From Puniceicoccaceae bacterium K14 (lineage in GTDB: Bacteria > Verrucomicrobiota > Verrucomicrobiia > Opitutales > Opitutaceae): DNA of 64,000 nucleotides. Of the stretch, positions 1 through 8,412 are shown in pieces. The stretch is taken from assembly GCA_022538095.1 (NCBI GenBank), contig JAKYXN010000008.1, forward strand, positions 1 to 64,000. The letters run 5' to 3'. The stretch's first letter is position 1; each line of letters begins with the position of its first letter. The notes beneath the pieces are model-generated. The model made no database searches, was not told where the DNA came from, and saw only the letters and a program-made list of their open reading frames with translations. Position numbers and translations under genes: made by a program.

Positions 1-547
1 TTGAGGAAACTGCCAAAAATTACTAACTTCGAAGCGGAACACCTGACTCCAAAGAACTGGAAGCAAAGCCAAGTCAATACGCTCTAGAACGGACGCTTAC
101 GCTTAATCAATATCTAACAGAGAGGCCAAAATCCGTAAAATACCGCTACCGAGCACTCGTGTGCGACACGTCACTGCGGAGTAGTCCAATTCGCCCCATA
201 TACCGTATTTTTGTCCCTTTTCTGTCCCTGAATTGCACAGTAAAATTGTTCGTTTGACTCATCGAAACAAACCTAGCGATGGACCAAATCATGCCTGTTG
301 GTGACAGGAAATTGGGGGCCATTTGTGCGACTACGAAGACTCAACCATCATAAGTATGTTCACAACTAACATATTCGAACTTTGCTAGGCGGGGTTCGAA
401 TCCCCTACGGGGTGCCATTCTAACTCCAGATCAAACAGTGCAAAGTAGGACTGCCAGGCTCAAGAATAACGGCCTGTGGCACACGATGCAGATTTCCGAG
501 GAAGAAATAGCTGATGCTGTTTCGCAGATAGTGAAACTTGGCGACAC
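1..547. other. intergenic left end, no gene recognised
   Basis: I see no convincing protein gene here. The stretch contains the tRNA 3'-end-like fragment described separately (390-417). The plus-strand reading after it, about 430-558, is open but matches nothing I recognise and runs into the 3' end of the convergent BON gene. The first bases can be read as a peptide fragment resembling the end of the direct repeat copies (a K-L-P-K reading), but this is too short to claim. Confidence 0.4.
390..417 (+). other. tRNA 3'-end-like fragment, possible island attachment remnant
   Basis: The sequence has a T-arm with the GGTTCGAATCC core, a four-pair GGGG/CCCC stem around a seven-base TTCGAAT loop, then seven acceptor-like bases, one further base and CCA. 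The 60 bases upstream do not form a D-arm, an anticodon arm or a complementary 5' acceptor strand, so this is only the 3' end of a tRNA-like sequence. Islands that integrate into tRNA genes leave such 3' fragments at one end. The sequence gives the fragment; the attachment-site role is inference. Confidence 0.5.
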
Positions 548-1288
548 TCATCCGTTTTGACCAATGCTCTTTCCGCTCTTCCCTTCAAAGGCTGGGTCTG
601 TGGTCATTTTGTTGCTGACCGCACGTACGCCAACGAACAAAGAAGCAATCTCGGAAACTTTCTGTATTTGTCTCATAACGACAGCCTGCCCAATGATTGT
701 TACATTCCCATCAAAAGTATCGATAGAAAGCGAGAGCGTTTTAGTCATAGGGTCTTGAAGCAATTCAAGCTTGATCAGACCGGTTATGGATATGTCGTCG
801 ATTTGGTCTCGGACGGTTGCAAGGGGGTGGGTATTAACCTGACGCATTGCTTTATTTTCGACGGATTCGACTCCTTCTATTTCTCTCAAGCGGATCTCTA
901 CTAGGTCTTTTATTTCGAGTGAATCGACCACCCCTTCCAGCGTAATCCTTCCCTTGCGCACCGATAAGGAGATCGAGCGCATGTTGATCATCGCGATTAC
1001 GGCAAGTCGTTTTCGGCATTTTATTAGTAGCGCATCATCGGACTCCTTCGGTCTAGGGTCAGAAATGATGAGCTTGTTTTTAACGCCAAGAACACTAACA
1101 AAGGATGTAGCCGTTCGAGATGAAAGATCTTTTTCATATTTGCCAGATACCCGACCGGTAAATGTTACAATGCCGTCGCGAGATATAACTTTTATATAAT
1201 CTCCGAAAAATATCCTGAAGTTGTAAGTTTGTTTTATGACTCGTTCAATAAGCCTATCATCTTTTGATTTATAAATACCCAAAGACAT
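548..1288 (-). CDS. triple BON-domain protein (left copy)
   Basis: The 246-residue product consists of three consecutive BON-type units, each with the pattern of a short helix, a G-x-I/V-T-L/F-x-G-x-V strand and a closing G-V-x-x-V-x-N/K segment. BON domains bind membranes or lipids and occur in osmotic-stress proteins such as OsmY. No signal peptide is evident from this start, so the location is uncertain. The reading frame continues upstream to a GTG at 1378. I chose the ATG at 1288 because it gives exactly the same length as the paralogue at 16280-17020, which shares the F-N-F-R and S-R-x-G-I-V motifs in its first domain. The gene lies just inside the tRNA-like fragment and points in the same direction as the ATP-grasp gene, 41 bp or more downstream of it. 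Confidence 0.75.
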   Translation of the reverse strand: MSLGIYKSKDDRLIERVIKQTYNFRIFFGDYIKVISRDGIVTFTGRVSGKYEKDLSSRTATSFVSVLGVKNKLIISDPRPKESDDALLIKCRKRLAVIAMINMRSISLSVRKGRITLEGVVDSLEIKDLVEIRLREIEGVESVENKAMRQVNTHPLATVRDQIDDISITGLIKLELLQDPMTKTLSLSIDTFDGNVTIIGQAVVMRQIQKVSEIASLFVGVRAVSNKMTTDPAFEGKSGKSIGQNG

Positions 1289-1419
1289 GAGCTTAAAGAC
1301 TCTTTTTATAATAGGGATCATAACCAAAGAGGGGCAGAGCATACATCCTGTCGCTCGTTCCAACAGGTCGCCAAACACGGCCCAGCGACCTTATTGGATG
1401 TTTGATTTCTTTTTAAATG

Positions 1420-2421
1420 TTAAGCGATCTCAAGACGCATTTGCGACTGCGCCGATTCATCGCCTTTTCGATCCAAGCACCTATCCACAATCACTTCTAT
1501 TAATCTGTCGTAACCAATCTCAGACGCGATTTCGCAAGCTAGAGGAAAATAGCTCGACCCCCTAGTCATTCCCGGAACGAGATTCGCCTCCATGAAATAG
1601 CATAAACCGCTATTGTCCGTTTTAATATCGATTCGCCCGAAATCGCGGACGCCCAGTTTTTCGAATACGCTCACTGCCAGCTCGTTCAGTACGTTTTTCA
1701 ACTTGATATCATCTATCCTCAAGAGCTCTTCAGAGTCATCCTTCTTGACGCGCTCCCCCAGTATTCTGAGGCCCGGACCACTCGCTGGGGGTACGATTTC
1801 GATAGGCGAAGCAATCAGACTTCCTGTTGAATCCTTAAATACAGCGACAGTGAACTCTCGCCCATCGAGGTATTCCTCAACAAGAACAGGAACTCCATAT
1901 ATATCGAATAGCGATTCGATTTTCTTCCCATACTGAGACATGTCCGTCACGAATGACGTATCATCAACCCCATTTCCATTGGCCGCGCCAGATGGCTTGA
2001 TAAAGAGCGGAAACTGGACAGGCAATTCGCTTTGGTTCGCATATTGACCAGGGGAAGCCAAAAAATATTCCGCCGTTTTAACCCCGGCATTCCTCAAATG
2101 TTTCTTGGCGAGTGTTTTGCTCGAATCGAATTCGAGGACTCCTCTGCAGGACCCTGAATAATTTATTTTGTTATCCTCGAAAAATTCAGATAGCCAAATT
2201 TCCTCGCCGCCTTCCAGTATGACATATTTTACGGCCAAAACGACTAGGTCAGGGTTGCGCTTTGCAACTGCATCAAGGTCTCCCTTGGTCTTGCAAACGC
2301 TTATTCGTATTGAATGCCCTTGTTTTTCGATAGAATCGCAAATGCTGTTGCATGCTTTAATTGTTCCAAAACCTGTTTCTTTAAGATTAGCGTTTGGAGT
2401 GGTTATAATTTCGATATTCAT
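1420..2421 (-). CDS. ATP-grasp ligase, D-Ala-D-Ala ligase-like
   Basis: This 333-residue protein has the ATP-grasp layout of D-alanine-D-alanine ligases. The N-terminal domain has a D-L-V-V-L-A stretch near residue 60. A central ATP-binding part has P-L-F-I-K-P (about 138-143) followed by a G-N-G-V loop. The C-terminal catalytic part has V-E-E-Y-L-D-G-R-E-F, D-F-G-R-I-D and M-E-A-N-L-V-P-G-M-T, which carry the magnesium and substrate residues. It is about the usual Ddl length. No cell-wall genes are nearby and the island setting argues against it being the housekeeping Ddl. It may ligate another amino or hydroxy acid; related ATP-grasp proteins make dipeptides or modify peptides. The family is clear and the substrate is unknown. 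Its promoter would lie in the 240-bp gap shared with the histidine kinase on the other strand. Confidence 0.75.
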   Translation of the reverse strand: MNIEIITTPNANLKETGFGTIKACNSICDSIEKQGHSIRISVCKTKGDLDAVAKRNPDLVVLAVKYVILEGGEEIWLSEFFEDNKINYSGSCRGVLEFDSSKTLAKKHLRNAGVKTAEYFLASPGQYANQSELPVQFPLFIKPSGAANGNGVDDTSFVTDMSQYGKKIESLFDIYGVPVLVEEYLDGREFTVAVFKDSTGSLIASPIEIVPPASGPGLRILGERVKKDDSEELLRIDDIKLKNVLNELAVSVFEKLGVRDFGRIDIKTDNSGLCYFMEANLVPGMTRGSSYFPLACEIASEIGYDRLIEVIVDRCLDRKGDESAQSQMRLEIA

Positions 2422-2572
2422 AAAATTTAATGTAATAGTGCCCTAAGTTATTTTTGGGCATAGGCGTGCGATGAAGCGCCAATGAACGGCGCCAGTTAGT
2501 TTTCCCGTATCGGGATTGCGTATACAAGCGAACTTTCTAGTTCGCACTCATCAACTATCCCAGCTCACTGAT

Positions 2573-2677
2573 CCTGGCTGGATAGATTCGCATAAATTTA
2601 CCGCACCTGCAATTCGTGCTAAGGCGACCGGCGAGCTACCAAATTAGTGTAGTAGCAGTGCAATGCAATACAATAAG
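2573..2677 (+). repeat. direct repeat copy A (about 105 bp)
   Basis: Bases 2573-2643 match 17088-17158 at 63 of 71 positions without indels, and weaker similarity continues in register to a shared GCAATACA block. Both copies can be read in the same frame as related peptides containing H-K-F, A-P, I-R-A-K-A-T-G and L-P. This copy stops at a TAG at 2644-2646. This suggests remnants of one coding or mobile sequence. The 3' end of the repeat overlaps the longest possible reading frame of the neighbouring histidine kinase. Confidence 0.8.
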
Positions 2678-2824
2678 GCTGAGAGAGAGTTGTATTTCCT
2701 AGGGCAACACCCCAGAAGTCTTTGCTTGCGACATTACGCGATCTCCGATAATTCTACTTGTGGAGGGATGCTCAATCGCAGGGTTTGCGGCGACATTGCC
2801 AAAGCGAAAGCAAATCAAAATATC

Positions 2825-3901
2825 ATGATAGCAAACAAGGGAAATCTCTTTAATCAAATTTATGAAGATGCCCTGAAGGCTCATCTGTCCCGCAAGTCTC
2901 GTGGAGCGACAAAATCCTGGATAGCCCGCAAGATAGGCAAAGAAGCGATTGCTCAGGGACTTAATGCGATAGACCTCGCTAGTATTCACGACCAGGCGAT
3001 ACGGCGACTTAGGCCGAAGGACACTGCTGCGACTGTGACAGGAACAGGCGATGGCTACGTTTCGCGGTCCACTCTTTTCTACATCGAAGCTCTCGTGCCG
3101 CTTGAGCAAGTCCGTAAAGCGGAGCAGACGAAGTTGAAGCAATTCGAAAAGGAACTCGAAAAGCAAACGCAGCGGGAAGCCAAGCGACAGAACAAACTCC
3201 TCGAGGAAGCACGGAGTCAAAAGGAGGAAGTACGGCAGCTGACCCACCAATTCCTTCTCGCTCAAGAGAGGGAGCGTAAGGAGATCAGTCGCGATTTGCA
3301 CGATGAGATCGCGCAGGTGTTAGCTGGAATCAATGTTCGTTTGGCAGCCCTCAAGAAAGTCGTTCAGATTGGAGGAGAAGACATCAGCGAGCGAATCGAC
3401 CAAACCCAAAAACTGGTGGAACATTCTGTTGCGGCTGTCCACCGATACGCGCTTCGCTTGAGACCTTCCTTACTGGATGATTTGGGGCTGATTCCTACTC
3501 TTCGCTCCTACATAGGCACGCACTCGGAGCATCATGGGATTAGCATCCAATTCGATGTCAGCGCGGAAGTCGACTCATTGGGCAATGAACCATGTACAGC
3601 TTTATACCGCGTCGCCCAAGAATCGCTGACGAATGTCGTTCGCCACTCCAACGCCAAGAACGCTTACGTAAAACTAGAATGCCGCGCTCAGCGGATACGA
3701 CTTGAAATTCGAGATGACGGTAGAGGATTCGATGCAAACCGTATCCTGAATTCAACAACACAAAAGCGACTGGGTGTACTCGGCATGCGAGAGCGAATCG
3801 AAATGCTCAATGGAATTTTTTCCATAACATCATCGAGCTCGAAGGGGACGACCGTAGTTGCAGATCTGCCCTTCGATAACGATTCGAGCGAAATTACATG
3901 A
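2825..3901 (+). CDS. cytoplasmic histidine kinase with RsbU_N-like sensor domain
   Basis: The product is a NarX/DesK-type sensor kinase. Residues 1 to about 80 resemble the RsbU N-terminal domain (an L-F-x-x-I-Y-E-x-A-L start and G-L-x-x-I-D-L-A-x-I-H). A charged coiled coil follows, then a HisKA_3 dimerisation domain with R-D-L-H-D-E-I-A-Q, where the phosphoacceptor His is codon 3299-3301. The HATPase_c domain ends it, with N-V-V-R-H-S, D-D-G-R-G-F and G-V-L-G-M-R-E-R. There is no membrane segment, so the signal is probably internal or comes from a partner protein. The frame is open back to an ATG at 2663, but that extension lies partly in the direct repeat, so I use the ATG at 2825. Its stop overlaps the response-regulator start (ATGA), so the two are co-translated. 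Confidence 0.85.
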   Translation: MIANKGNLFNQIYEDALKAHLSRKSRGATKSWIARKIGKEAIAQGLNAIDLASIHDQAIRRLRPKDTAATVTGTGDGYVSRSTLFYIEALVPLEQVRKAEQTKLKQFEKELEKQTQREAKRQNKLLEEARSQKEEVRQLTHQFLLAQERERKEISRDLHDEIAQVLAGINVRLAALKKVVQIGGEDISERIDQTQKLVEHSVAAVHRYALRLRPSLLDDLGLIPTLRSYIGTHSEHHGISIQFDVSAEVDSLGNEPCTALYRVAQESLTNVVRHSNAKNAYVKLECRAQRIRLEIRDDGRGFDANRILNSTTQKRLGVLGMRERIEMLNGIFSITSSSSKGTTVVADLPFDNDSSEIT

Positions 3902-4581
3902 AGAAAATCACAGTACTATTGGCAGAAGACCACTGCATCGTTCGCGAGGGGCTTAGGACACTTTTGGAATTGAGCGAAGGATTCGAGGTCGTAAGCGAAG
4001 CGTCGACTGGACGGGAAGCGGTCAATATGGCCTGCGAGCTTCGTCCCGATGTCGTCGTCATGGATATCGCCATGCAGGGCCTAAATGGCTTCGAAGCCAC
4101 GCGGCAAATCCTCCTTTCGGCGCCCAAGGTCAGAGTGCTGGTGCTCTCTGCTCATAGCGATGACGAGTATGTAGGACGCATGGCGGAAGTCGGAGCATCA
4201 GGATACTTGGTAAAGCAAAATTCGGGCGACGTTCTGGTCCAAGCAATCAGAGAGATAGCGGCGGGCAGGTCCTTCTTTAGCCCAAGCATCGCCAGGCGTT
4301 TACAAAAGGCCAAAGAGAAGTCGCGCTTGGCCGGGACTTCGCGTGAAAACCTCGTGCCTTCGCTGACAAAACGAGAGACCGAGGTATTTCAGCTAGTCGC
4401 CGAAGGCCTGGCGAACAAGCAGATGGCTGCGGAGCTGGGGATCAGTATCAAAACTATCGAGAAGCATCGCCAGCAATTGATGAATAAGCTAGATATTCAC
4501 GACACTGCGGGGCTAACCCGACATGCGATTGCTACAGGCGTGATCGAAAGCAGCGTTCAGGAAACGACCGGAGAGAGTTGA
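3898..4581 (+). CDS. NarL/FixJ-family response regulator
   Basis: This 227-residue DNA-binding regulator is the partner of the histidine kinase whose stop codon it overlaps by four bases. The receiver domain (1-120) has acidic residues E10/D11, phosphoacceptor D56 in V-V-M-D-I, a S-A-H switch region and the conserved Lys in G-Y-L-V-K. A linker leads to a LuxR-type helix-turn-helix (about 155-215), with L-T-K-R-E-T-E-V-F, L-A-N-K-Q-M-A-A-E-L and K-T-I-E-K-H-R-Q. It should be phosphorylated by the kinase and regulate promoters, most likely of island genes; that target is inference. I see no palindromic site that would identify its operator. Confidence 0.92.
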   Translation: MKKITVLLAEDHCIVREGLRTLLELSEGFEVVSEASTGREAVNMACELRPDVVVMDIAMQGLNGFEATRQILLSAPKVRVLVLSAHSDDEYVGRMAEVGASGYLVKQNSGDVLVQAIREIAAGRSFFSPSIARRLQKAKEKSRLAGTSRENLVPSLTKRETEVFQLVAEGLANKQMAAELGISIKTIEKHRQQLMNKLDIHDTAGLTRHAIATGVIESSVQETTGES

Positions 4582-4876
4582 GTACATGCTTCAACCATGA
4601 CGACTGAAAGTATTCGATCGAACGCGCTACCATTACAGAGGGCGTTCTCTGCGACAACGCTTACCTATCCGTGGCTCATGCCGTTGCCGTCAAAAACGTG
4701 ACCCCCCGGCGCTGGGCTCGATCTATAGTGAGCCTCCAGCACTCTCTTGACTCAACATGATCGTATTCAATATTTGGATTATACCAAAGCTGTCCGTCCA
4801 ATAATTGCTAAGAGAACATGTCTGGTTGCCAATCCCCAAGCAGGTATCGGTAAAACGAGCGTCTAATGGCGTATCC

Positions 4877-5089
4877 TCAAAATAATCTTAAGTCGCCCCA
4901 ACGTAGACCCGCTCCGCCACATGCGACGGTAATGAGGCCGCAAGCAAACACCAGACCCACATGACCCTCTGTTATTTCGGCAATGTGGCTTGATACCTTA
5001 AAGGCATTTGAAATTGTAAAAATAAATCCGATTCCCATGAGCAATACTCCCATTGCTACAATCCCAATTGATATATATTTTGTAGTCAT
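4877..5089 (-). CDS. small two-helix membrane protein, DUF3185-like
   Basis: This 70-residue protein is almost entirely two hydrophobic segments: about 5-26, glycine- and isoleucine-rich, and about 42-62, G-L-V-F-A-C-G-L-I-T-V. A short polar loop separates them. The arrangement recalls DUF3185 membrane proteins, but similarity by eye is weak. I chose the ATG at 5089, which follows an AAGAGAG ribosome-binding-like stretch, rather than an upstream GTG. It stands alone, convergent with the response regulator. No function can be assigned. Confidence 0.5.
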   Translation of the reverse strand: MTTKYISIGIVAMGVLLMGIGFIFTISNAFKVSSHIAEITEGHVGLVFACGLITVACGGAGLRWGDLRLF

Positions 5090-5110
5090 AGCTCTCTTAA
5101 TTTCGTCCAC

Positions 5111-5670
5111 TTGTTTCGATCGTTTGAGCAGTGATTTTAGGGGAATTATTAAATACGCTCCATGGGGTGTTGCCCGCCTTCGCGCGATTTTGACACGATT
5201 CGAAGCTCGCTACTTCACAAGGCAGATTGTCGAAGCGAATTGCTGCCTTTCCTTGTTCCGTTGTGAAACAACCAGTCCTGAATTTTTCCACCACCATCTC
5301 TAGAACGAAGCCTTACTTTACTCATTTGCATGACTGCTTCCCGATTGGACCCTTTCTCAGCATTTCTAATCAGCGAAAGCTCACCAAGCGCTATGCGCCT
5401 TCGTCTAATAGTCGCAAACCAAGCGGGCGCAAACTCGAACGGATGGTCATCGGCTCGCCGGACCCTGACAATGCGCCATCCAACCGAAACCGAGGGCTCG
5501 ACTGATTCTCTAACTACGGGTTACGCCCCATACTCTCGCGAGTCTCAGCAGTGTAAAGTCCGGCTAATAATTTAAAGATAAGAAAATGGCGATGTCCGAT
5601 TTTTTTGAGGCGGAGCTTTCGAAATAAGGGAGAACAGTCACTCCACATCGCCAAAAAACACCCTACCGAT
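5111..5670. other. intergenic stretch, nothing recognised
   Basis: About 560 bp between the small membrane protein and the CsbD-like gene. Short open frames exist on both strands, but none has a recognisable product, a consistent composition or a good ribosome-binding site. I see no clear RNA gene or terminator. Confidence 0.4.
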
Positions 5671-5868
5671 ATGCAAACTCACGAAATTAGAAACGTCTGG
5701 AGCACGACTAAAACGAAGCTCAAGCAAAAATGGGCCAATCTAAACAAGCATGACCCGAAGCAACCTCCGGGAAGTCTGAATCAAATAGTGGGAAGTATCC
5801 AAAGGCTAGCTGCAACACTTGCTAAGGCCACAGGGAAAGCCTTTCGCGATGGGAAAGGCTCGAAGTAA
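5671..5868 (+). CDS. CsbD-like small stress protein
   Basis: The 65-residue product has the CsbD pattern. A Trp is followed by K-x-K-L-K-Q-K-W-A-N-L, then a short acidic or polar turn, then a second helix with G-S-x-x-Q-I-V-G-S-I-Q-R, where CsbD proteins have a R-D-x-L-I-G-K-I-Q motif. CsbD proteins are small, charged and often controlled by general stress regulators; their biochemical role is not established. I use the internal ATG at 5671 because it gives the family's usual length of 60-70 residues; a longer frame starts at 5605. It fits the stress character of the island. Confidence 0.55.
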   Translation: MQTHEIRNVWSTTKTKLKQKWANLNKHDPKQPPGSLNQIVGSIQRLAATLAKATGKAFRDGKGSK

Positions 5869-6020
5869 TAGAACAAGTCAATCATCTAATTCGTTTTCTT
5901 TAATTGGATACATTTAGCCACCACACCGTTCGCGAGTCTCCAAGGTAATCAACCAATTTTTTTGAAACAACAAGGACAAGGCAAATGCGCCCTTTGATCC
6001 ACAGCTAAACCGAATGAAAT

Positions 6021-6152
6021 ATGCCAAAGACAAAAGACACCAAGAGAGAGGGCCGAAAGGCTCCGCAAAAGACCGCCAAAGAAAAGAAAGAGGCCAAACG
6101 GGTTAAAAAGGATAAAGCCCAATCTAAATCGCTTTCCAGTATCCACGAATAA
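6021..6152 (+). CDS. small very basic lysine-rich protein (43 residues)
   Basis: A short plus-strand frame starts at the ATG at 6021 and stops at TAA 6150-6152. It encodes a peptide dominated by Lys, with Arg, Glu, Ala and Thr (for example K-T-A-K-E-K-K-E-A-K-R). Such composition is typical of small nucleic-acid- or ribosome-associated basic proteins. The competing 100-residue minus-strand frame over the same bases is rich in Phe and Leu, as expected for a shadow of Lys codons. No strong ribosome-binding site is visible, so expression is uncertain. Confidence 0.4.
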   Translation: MPKTKDTKREGRKAPQKTAKEKKEAKRVKKDKAQSKSLSSIHE

Positions 6153-6209
6153 GATGCGCATCCCTAGCGGGTGATCTATTGACATCGACCTTACAGCGTT
6201 TAGCGCTGC

Positions 6210-6238
6210 TTTTCCGCCCTCAAAGGGGGGCGGAAGCG
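6210..6238. terminator. stable hairpin downstream of groEL-like gene
   Basis: TTCCGCCC (6212-6219) pairs with GGGCGGAA (6228-6235) around an eight-base loop. It lies 18 bp past the groEL-like stop and about 60 bp past the small basic gene, so it could end both convergent transcripts. Neither strand has a proper U-run after it, so intrinsic termination is uncertain. Confidence 0.35.
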
Positions 6239-6252
6239 AGGTCCGCAGCATT

Positions 6253-7842
6253 TTAGGAAGCGATCGTTTCAGGCGTCTCGGCGATCATGCATTCAGTCGC
6301 TAGCAGAAGGCCGGCGATCGATGCGGCGTTCTGCAAAGCCACTCGCGTCACTTTCGCAGGATCTATAACGCCGGTTTTCAATAAATCTTCAAATCCGCCA
6401 GTCGCGACATTGTATCCATAATCTCCTTCTCCTTCGGCGACTTGAGATACCACGACGGCGCCTTCTACACCCGCGTTGGCACAGAGCATGCGCAACGGCG
6501 ACTCGATGGCCCGGGCTACAATTCGAGCGCCCGTGGCTTCATCGCCCGAAAGCTCCAAAGCCGAGATCGCTTTGACGCACCGCAGCAAGGCTACTCCTCC
6601 CCCTGGCACAATGCCTTCCTCGACGGCGGCGCGCGTCGCGTGCAGAGCGTCTTCAACCCGGTCTTTCTTCTCCTTCATTTCAGTTTCGGTCGATGCGCCT
6701 ACATGGATTACGGCGATGCCGCCAACCAGTTTGGCGAGCCGTTCCTGCAACTTCTCGCGATTATAGTCGGACGTCGTTTCCTCGAGCTGGCGGCGAATCT
6801 GCTTCACACAGCCTTCGATATCTGCCTCGACCCGGCGGCCTTCCATGATCGTCGTAGAATCCTTGTCGATGCGAATGCGCTTCGCTTGGCCAAGGTCTTC
6901 GAGAGTTATATTCTCGAGCTTTAGTCCAAGATCTTCGGTGAAGCAGCGTCCGCCAGTAAGCAAGGCGATATCTTGCAGAAAGTCTTTTCTACGGTCTCCG
7001 AAGCCTGGCGCCTTGACTCCGCAGACCGCAAAGCTTCCCCGAAGCGTGTTGACCACCAAGGTAGCAAGGGCTTCGCCTTCGATCGATTCCGCAACTACGA
7101 GCAAGGGCTTTCCGCTACTGGCTACCGCTTGAAGCAGCGGCAGCATGTCCTGGAGGCGCGAAAGTTTCTTCTCGTGGATGAATATATAAGCGTCTTCGAA
7201 CACCGTTTCCATCGCTTCGGCGTCCGTAACGAAATACGACGAGAGATAGCCATTGTCGAACTGCATGCCCTCAACAACCTCAAGCGTCGTTTCGATGGCC
7301 TTCCCTTCTTCCACGGAAATACTCCCGTCTTTGCCGACTTTGGCCATGGCATCCGCCAGAACGTCGCCGATCGTCGCGTCCCAGTTGGCCGAGACCGTGG
7401 CAACTTGTCGGATCTCTTCCTGATCACTAACTTTCTTAGACATACGGGCAATCTCGGCGACGGCCGCTTCAACTGCCTTGTCGATGCCCCGCTTCAAGTA
7501 GATCGGGTTTGCTCCGGCGGTGACGCTCTTAAGTCCTTCGCGGTAGATCGCCTCGGCGAGCACGGTTGCGGTGGTGGTGCCATCGCCAGCCACATCGGAT
7601 GTCTTGGAAGCAACTTCCTTAACCATTTGCACGCCCATATTCTCGTAGGGATCTGGCAGTGATAATTCTTTGGATACAGTGATGCCGTCCTTCGTTACGG
7701 TAGGTGATCCGTAGCCTCGATTTATTACGACATTGCGTCCCTTCGGCCCAAGCGTCACAGAGACTGCGCGAGCGAGAAGCCCAACGCCGTTCATTATTTT
7801 CAAGCGAGCATCCTCGTCGTATAGAAATTGTTTTGCAGGCAT
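6253..7842 (-). CDS. groEL: GroEL-type chaperonin (extra copy, no GroES nearby)
   Basis: This 529-residue group I chaperonin has the ATP-binding motif D-G-T-T-T-A-T (residues about 85-92), the apical segment with F-D-N-G-Y-L-S and G-D-R-R-K, and the closing V-P-G-G-G-V-A-L-L motif. It would form a folding cage in the cytoplasm. Two things mark it as an accessory paralogue. No groES lies on either side, and the C terminus ends in E-T-P-E-T-I without the Gly-Gly-Met tail of most housekeeping GroELs. It is the last gene of a minus-strand set with an omega-like subunit gene (34 bp upstream) and a small unknown gene. No CIRCE (HrcA) inverted repeat is evident upstream. Whether it uses the chromosomal GroES or works on special clients is unknown. 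Confidence 0.95.
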   Translation of the reverse strand: MPAKQFLYDEDARLKIMNGVGLLARAVSVTLGPKGRNVVINRGYGSPTVTKDGITVSKELSLPDPYENMGVQMVKEVASKTSDVAGDGTTTATVLAEAIYREGLKSVTAGANPIYLKRGIDKAVEAAVAEIARMSKKVSDQEEIRQVATVSANWDATIGDVLADAMAKVGKDGSISVEEGKAIETTLEVVEGMQFDNGYLSSYFVTDAEAMETVFEDAYIFIHEKKLSRLQDMLPLLQAVASSGKPLLVVAESIEGEALATLVVNTLRGSFAVCGVKAPGFGDRRKDFLQDIALLTGGRCFTEDLGLKLENITLEDLGQAKRIRIDKDSTTIMEGRRVEADIEGCVKQIRRQLEETTSDYNREKLQERLAKLVGGIAVIHVGASTETEMKEKKDRVEDALHATRAAVEEGIVPGGGVALLRCVKAISALELSGDEATGARIVARAIESPLRMLCANAGVEGAVVVSQVAEGEGDYGYNVATGGFEDLLKTGVIDPAKVTRVALQNAASIAGLLLATECMIAETPETIAS

Positions 7843-7876
7843 AAATAATGCGAATTGTATTGAAATTCTCGGCTCG

Positions 7877-8131
7877 TTAGGAAAACGGCATACTCCGTTT
7901 TGGGTTCATGATCGGAGAAAATTGGAATTGGGACGAATAGCTAGCGGGAACCGGTTCGGATTCCGGACTTTCTCCTGCCAGTTCATAGCTTATCTTAGCC
8001 TCCGCGATTTCACGCATCGCGATGTCCTCAAACGAGAGCCTCTCCATTGATTCTACGAGCGTGCGGCTGCCCTGGCAAAGCTGCTTCACGCTATGTGAGA
8101 TCAGGTTAACAAGAATGTAGGCATCTTTCAT
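7877..8131 (-). CDS. rpoZ: RNA polymerase omega-subunit-like protein
   Basis: The 84-residue product matches the core of bacterial RpoZ: I-L-V-N-L-I-S, then V-K-Q-L-C-Q-G, then L-V-E, then [18 protein letters not shown]. This fits the omega pattern of V-x-x-R-x-x-Q-L, a G-x-x-P-L-V turn and D-I-A-L-x-E-I-A-E-G-K-I. The conserved Arg of the first helix is replaced by H-S, so it is divergent. A proline- and serine-rich tail of about 30 residues follows. The ATG at 8131 overlaps the stop of the upstream small gene (ATGA), and groEL follows 34 bp later, so the three form one unit. It is likely a second omega that could alter polymerase assembly or ppGpp response; that role is inference. Confidence 0.6.
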   Translation of the reverse strand: MKDAYILVNLISHSVKQLCQGSRTLVESMERLSFEDIAMREIAEAKISYELAGESPESEPVPASYSSQFQFSPIMNPKRSMPFS

Positions 8132-8412
8132 AAATGATTCAAATTCGATTTCATAAGGAGCTTGGTCATGGGTGGACGCTGTACTCGGCACAATGAGGTT
8201 TCATCGTCTAGCTTAGCGTTCTGGCGATCCAAATCCACTTCGCCAGTGAGTTCGCGCTTAGCTTGCTCGTAATCGCGTTGAGTGATTTTGGATTCTCCAC
8301 GATTTGCAATTGCAGCGAGTTGTTGGGTTCGAATATGCAGTCTATCTCTAAGAGATAGGCTTCTGTTTTCGAGAGAATCTCTCGAAGCCGCCGAGTTTGA
8401 TGTTTTCGCCAT
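8128..8412 (-). CDS. small hypothetical protein, first gene of omega-groEL unit
   Basis: A 94-residue charged protein that I do not recognise. Residues 15-60 are helix-forming, with a L-S-L-R-D-R-L-H-I-R run, A-A-I-A-N-R-G, then I-T-Q-R-D-Y-E-Q-A-K-R-E-L-T-G. The last 30 residues look less ordered. Its stop overlaps the start of the omega-like gene, which makes translational coupling likely and suggests a role tied to that subunit or to the chaperonin. No membrane segment or Cys cluster is present. Confidence 0.55.
   Translation of the reverse strand: MAKTSNSAASRDSLENRSLSLRDRLHIRTQQLAAIANRGESKITQRDYEQAKRELTGEVDLDRQNAKLDDETSLCRVQRPPMTKLLMKSNLNHL

Noticed and set aside
340-417. A complete tRNA gene at the left end
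   Set aside because: No D-arm, anticodon arm or 5' acceptor strand can be drawn upstream of the T-arm; only the 3' end is present.
1420-2421. Calling the ATP-grasp gene ddl
   Set aside because: The fold and motifs fit, but no cell-wall genes are nearby and the island setting makes a different substrate possible, so no symbol was given.
5949-6251. 100-residue minus-strand frame
   Set aside because: It is the Phe- and Leu-rich complement of the lysine-rich plus-strand frame at 6021-6152 and has no recognisable product.
6442-7662. Long plus-strand frames across groEL
   Set aside because: They are antisense shadows of a strongly conserved chaperonin gene.
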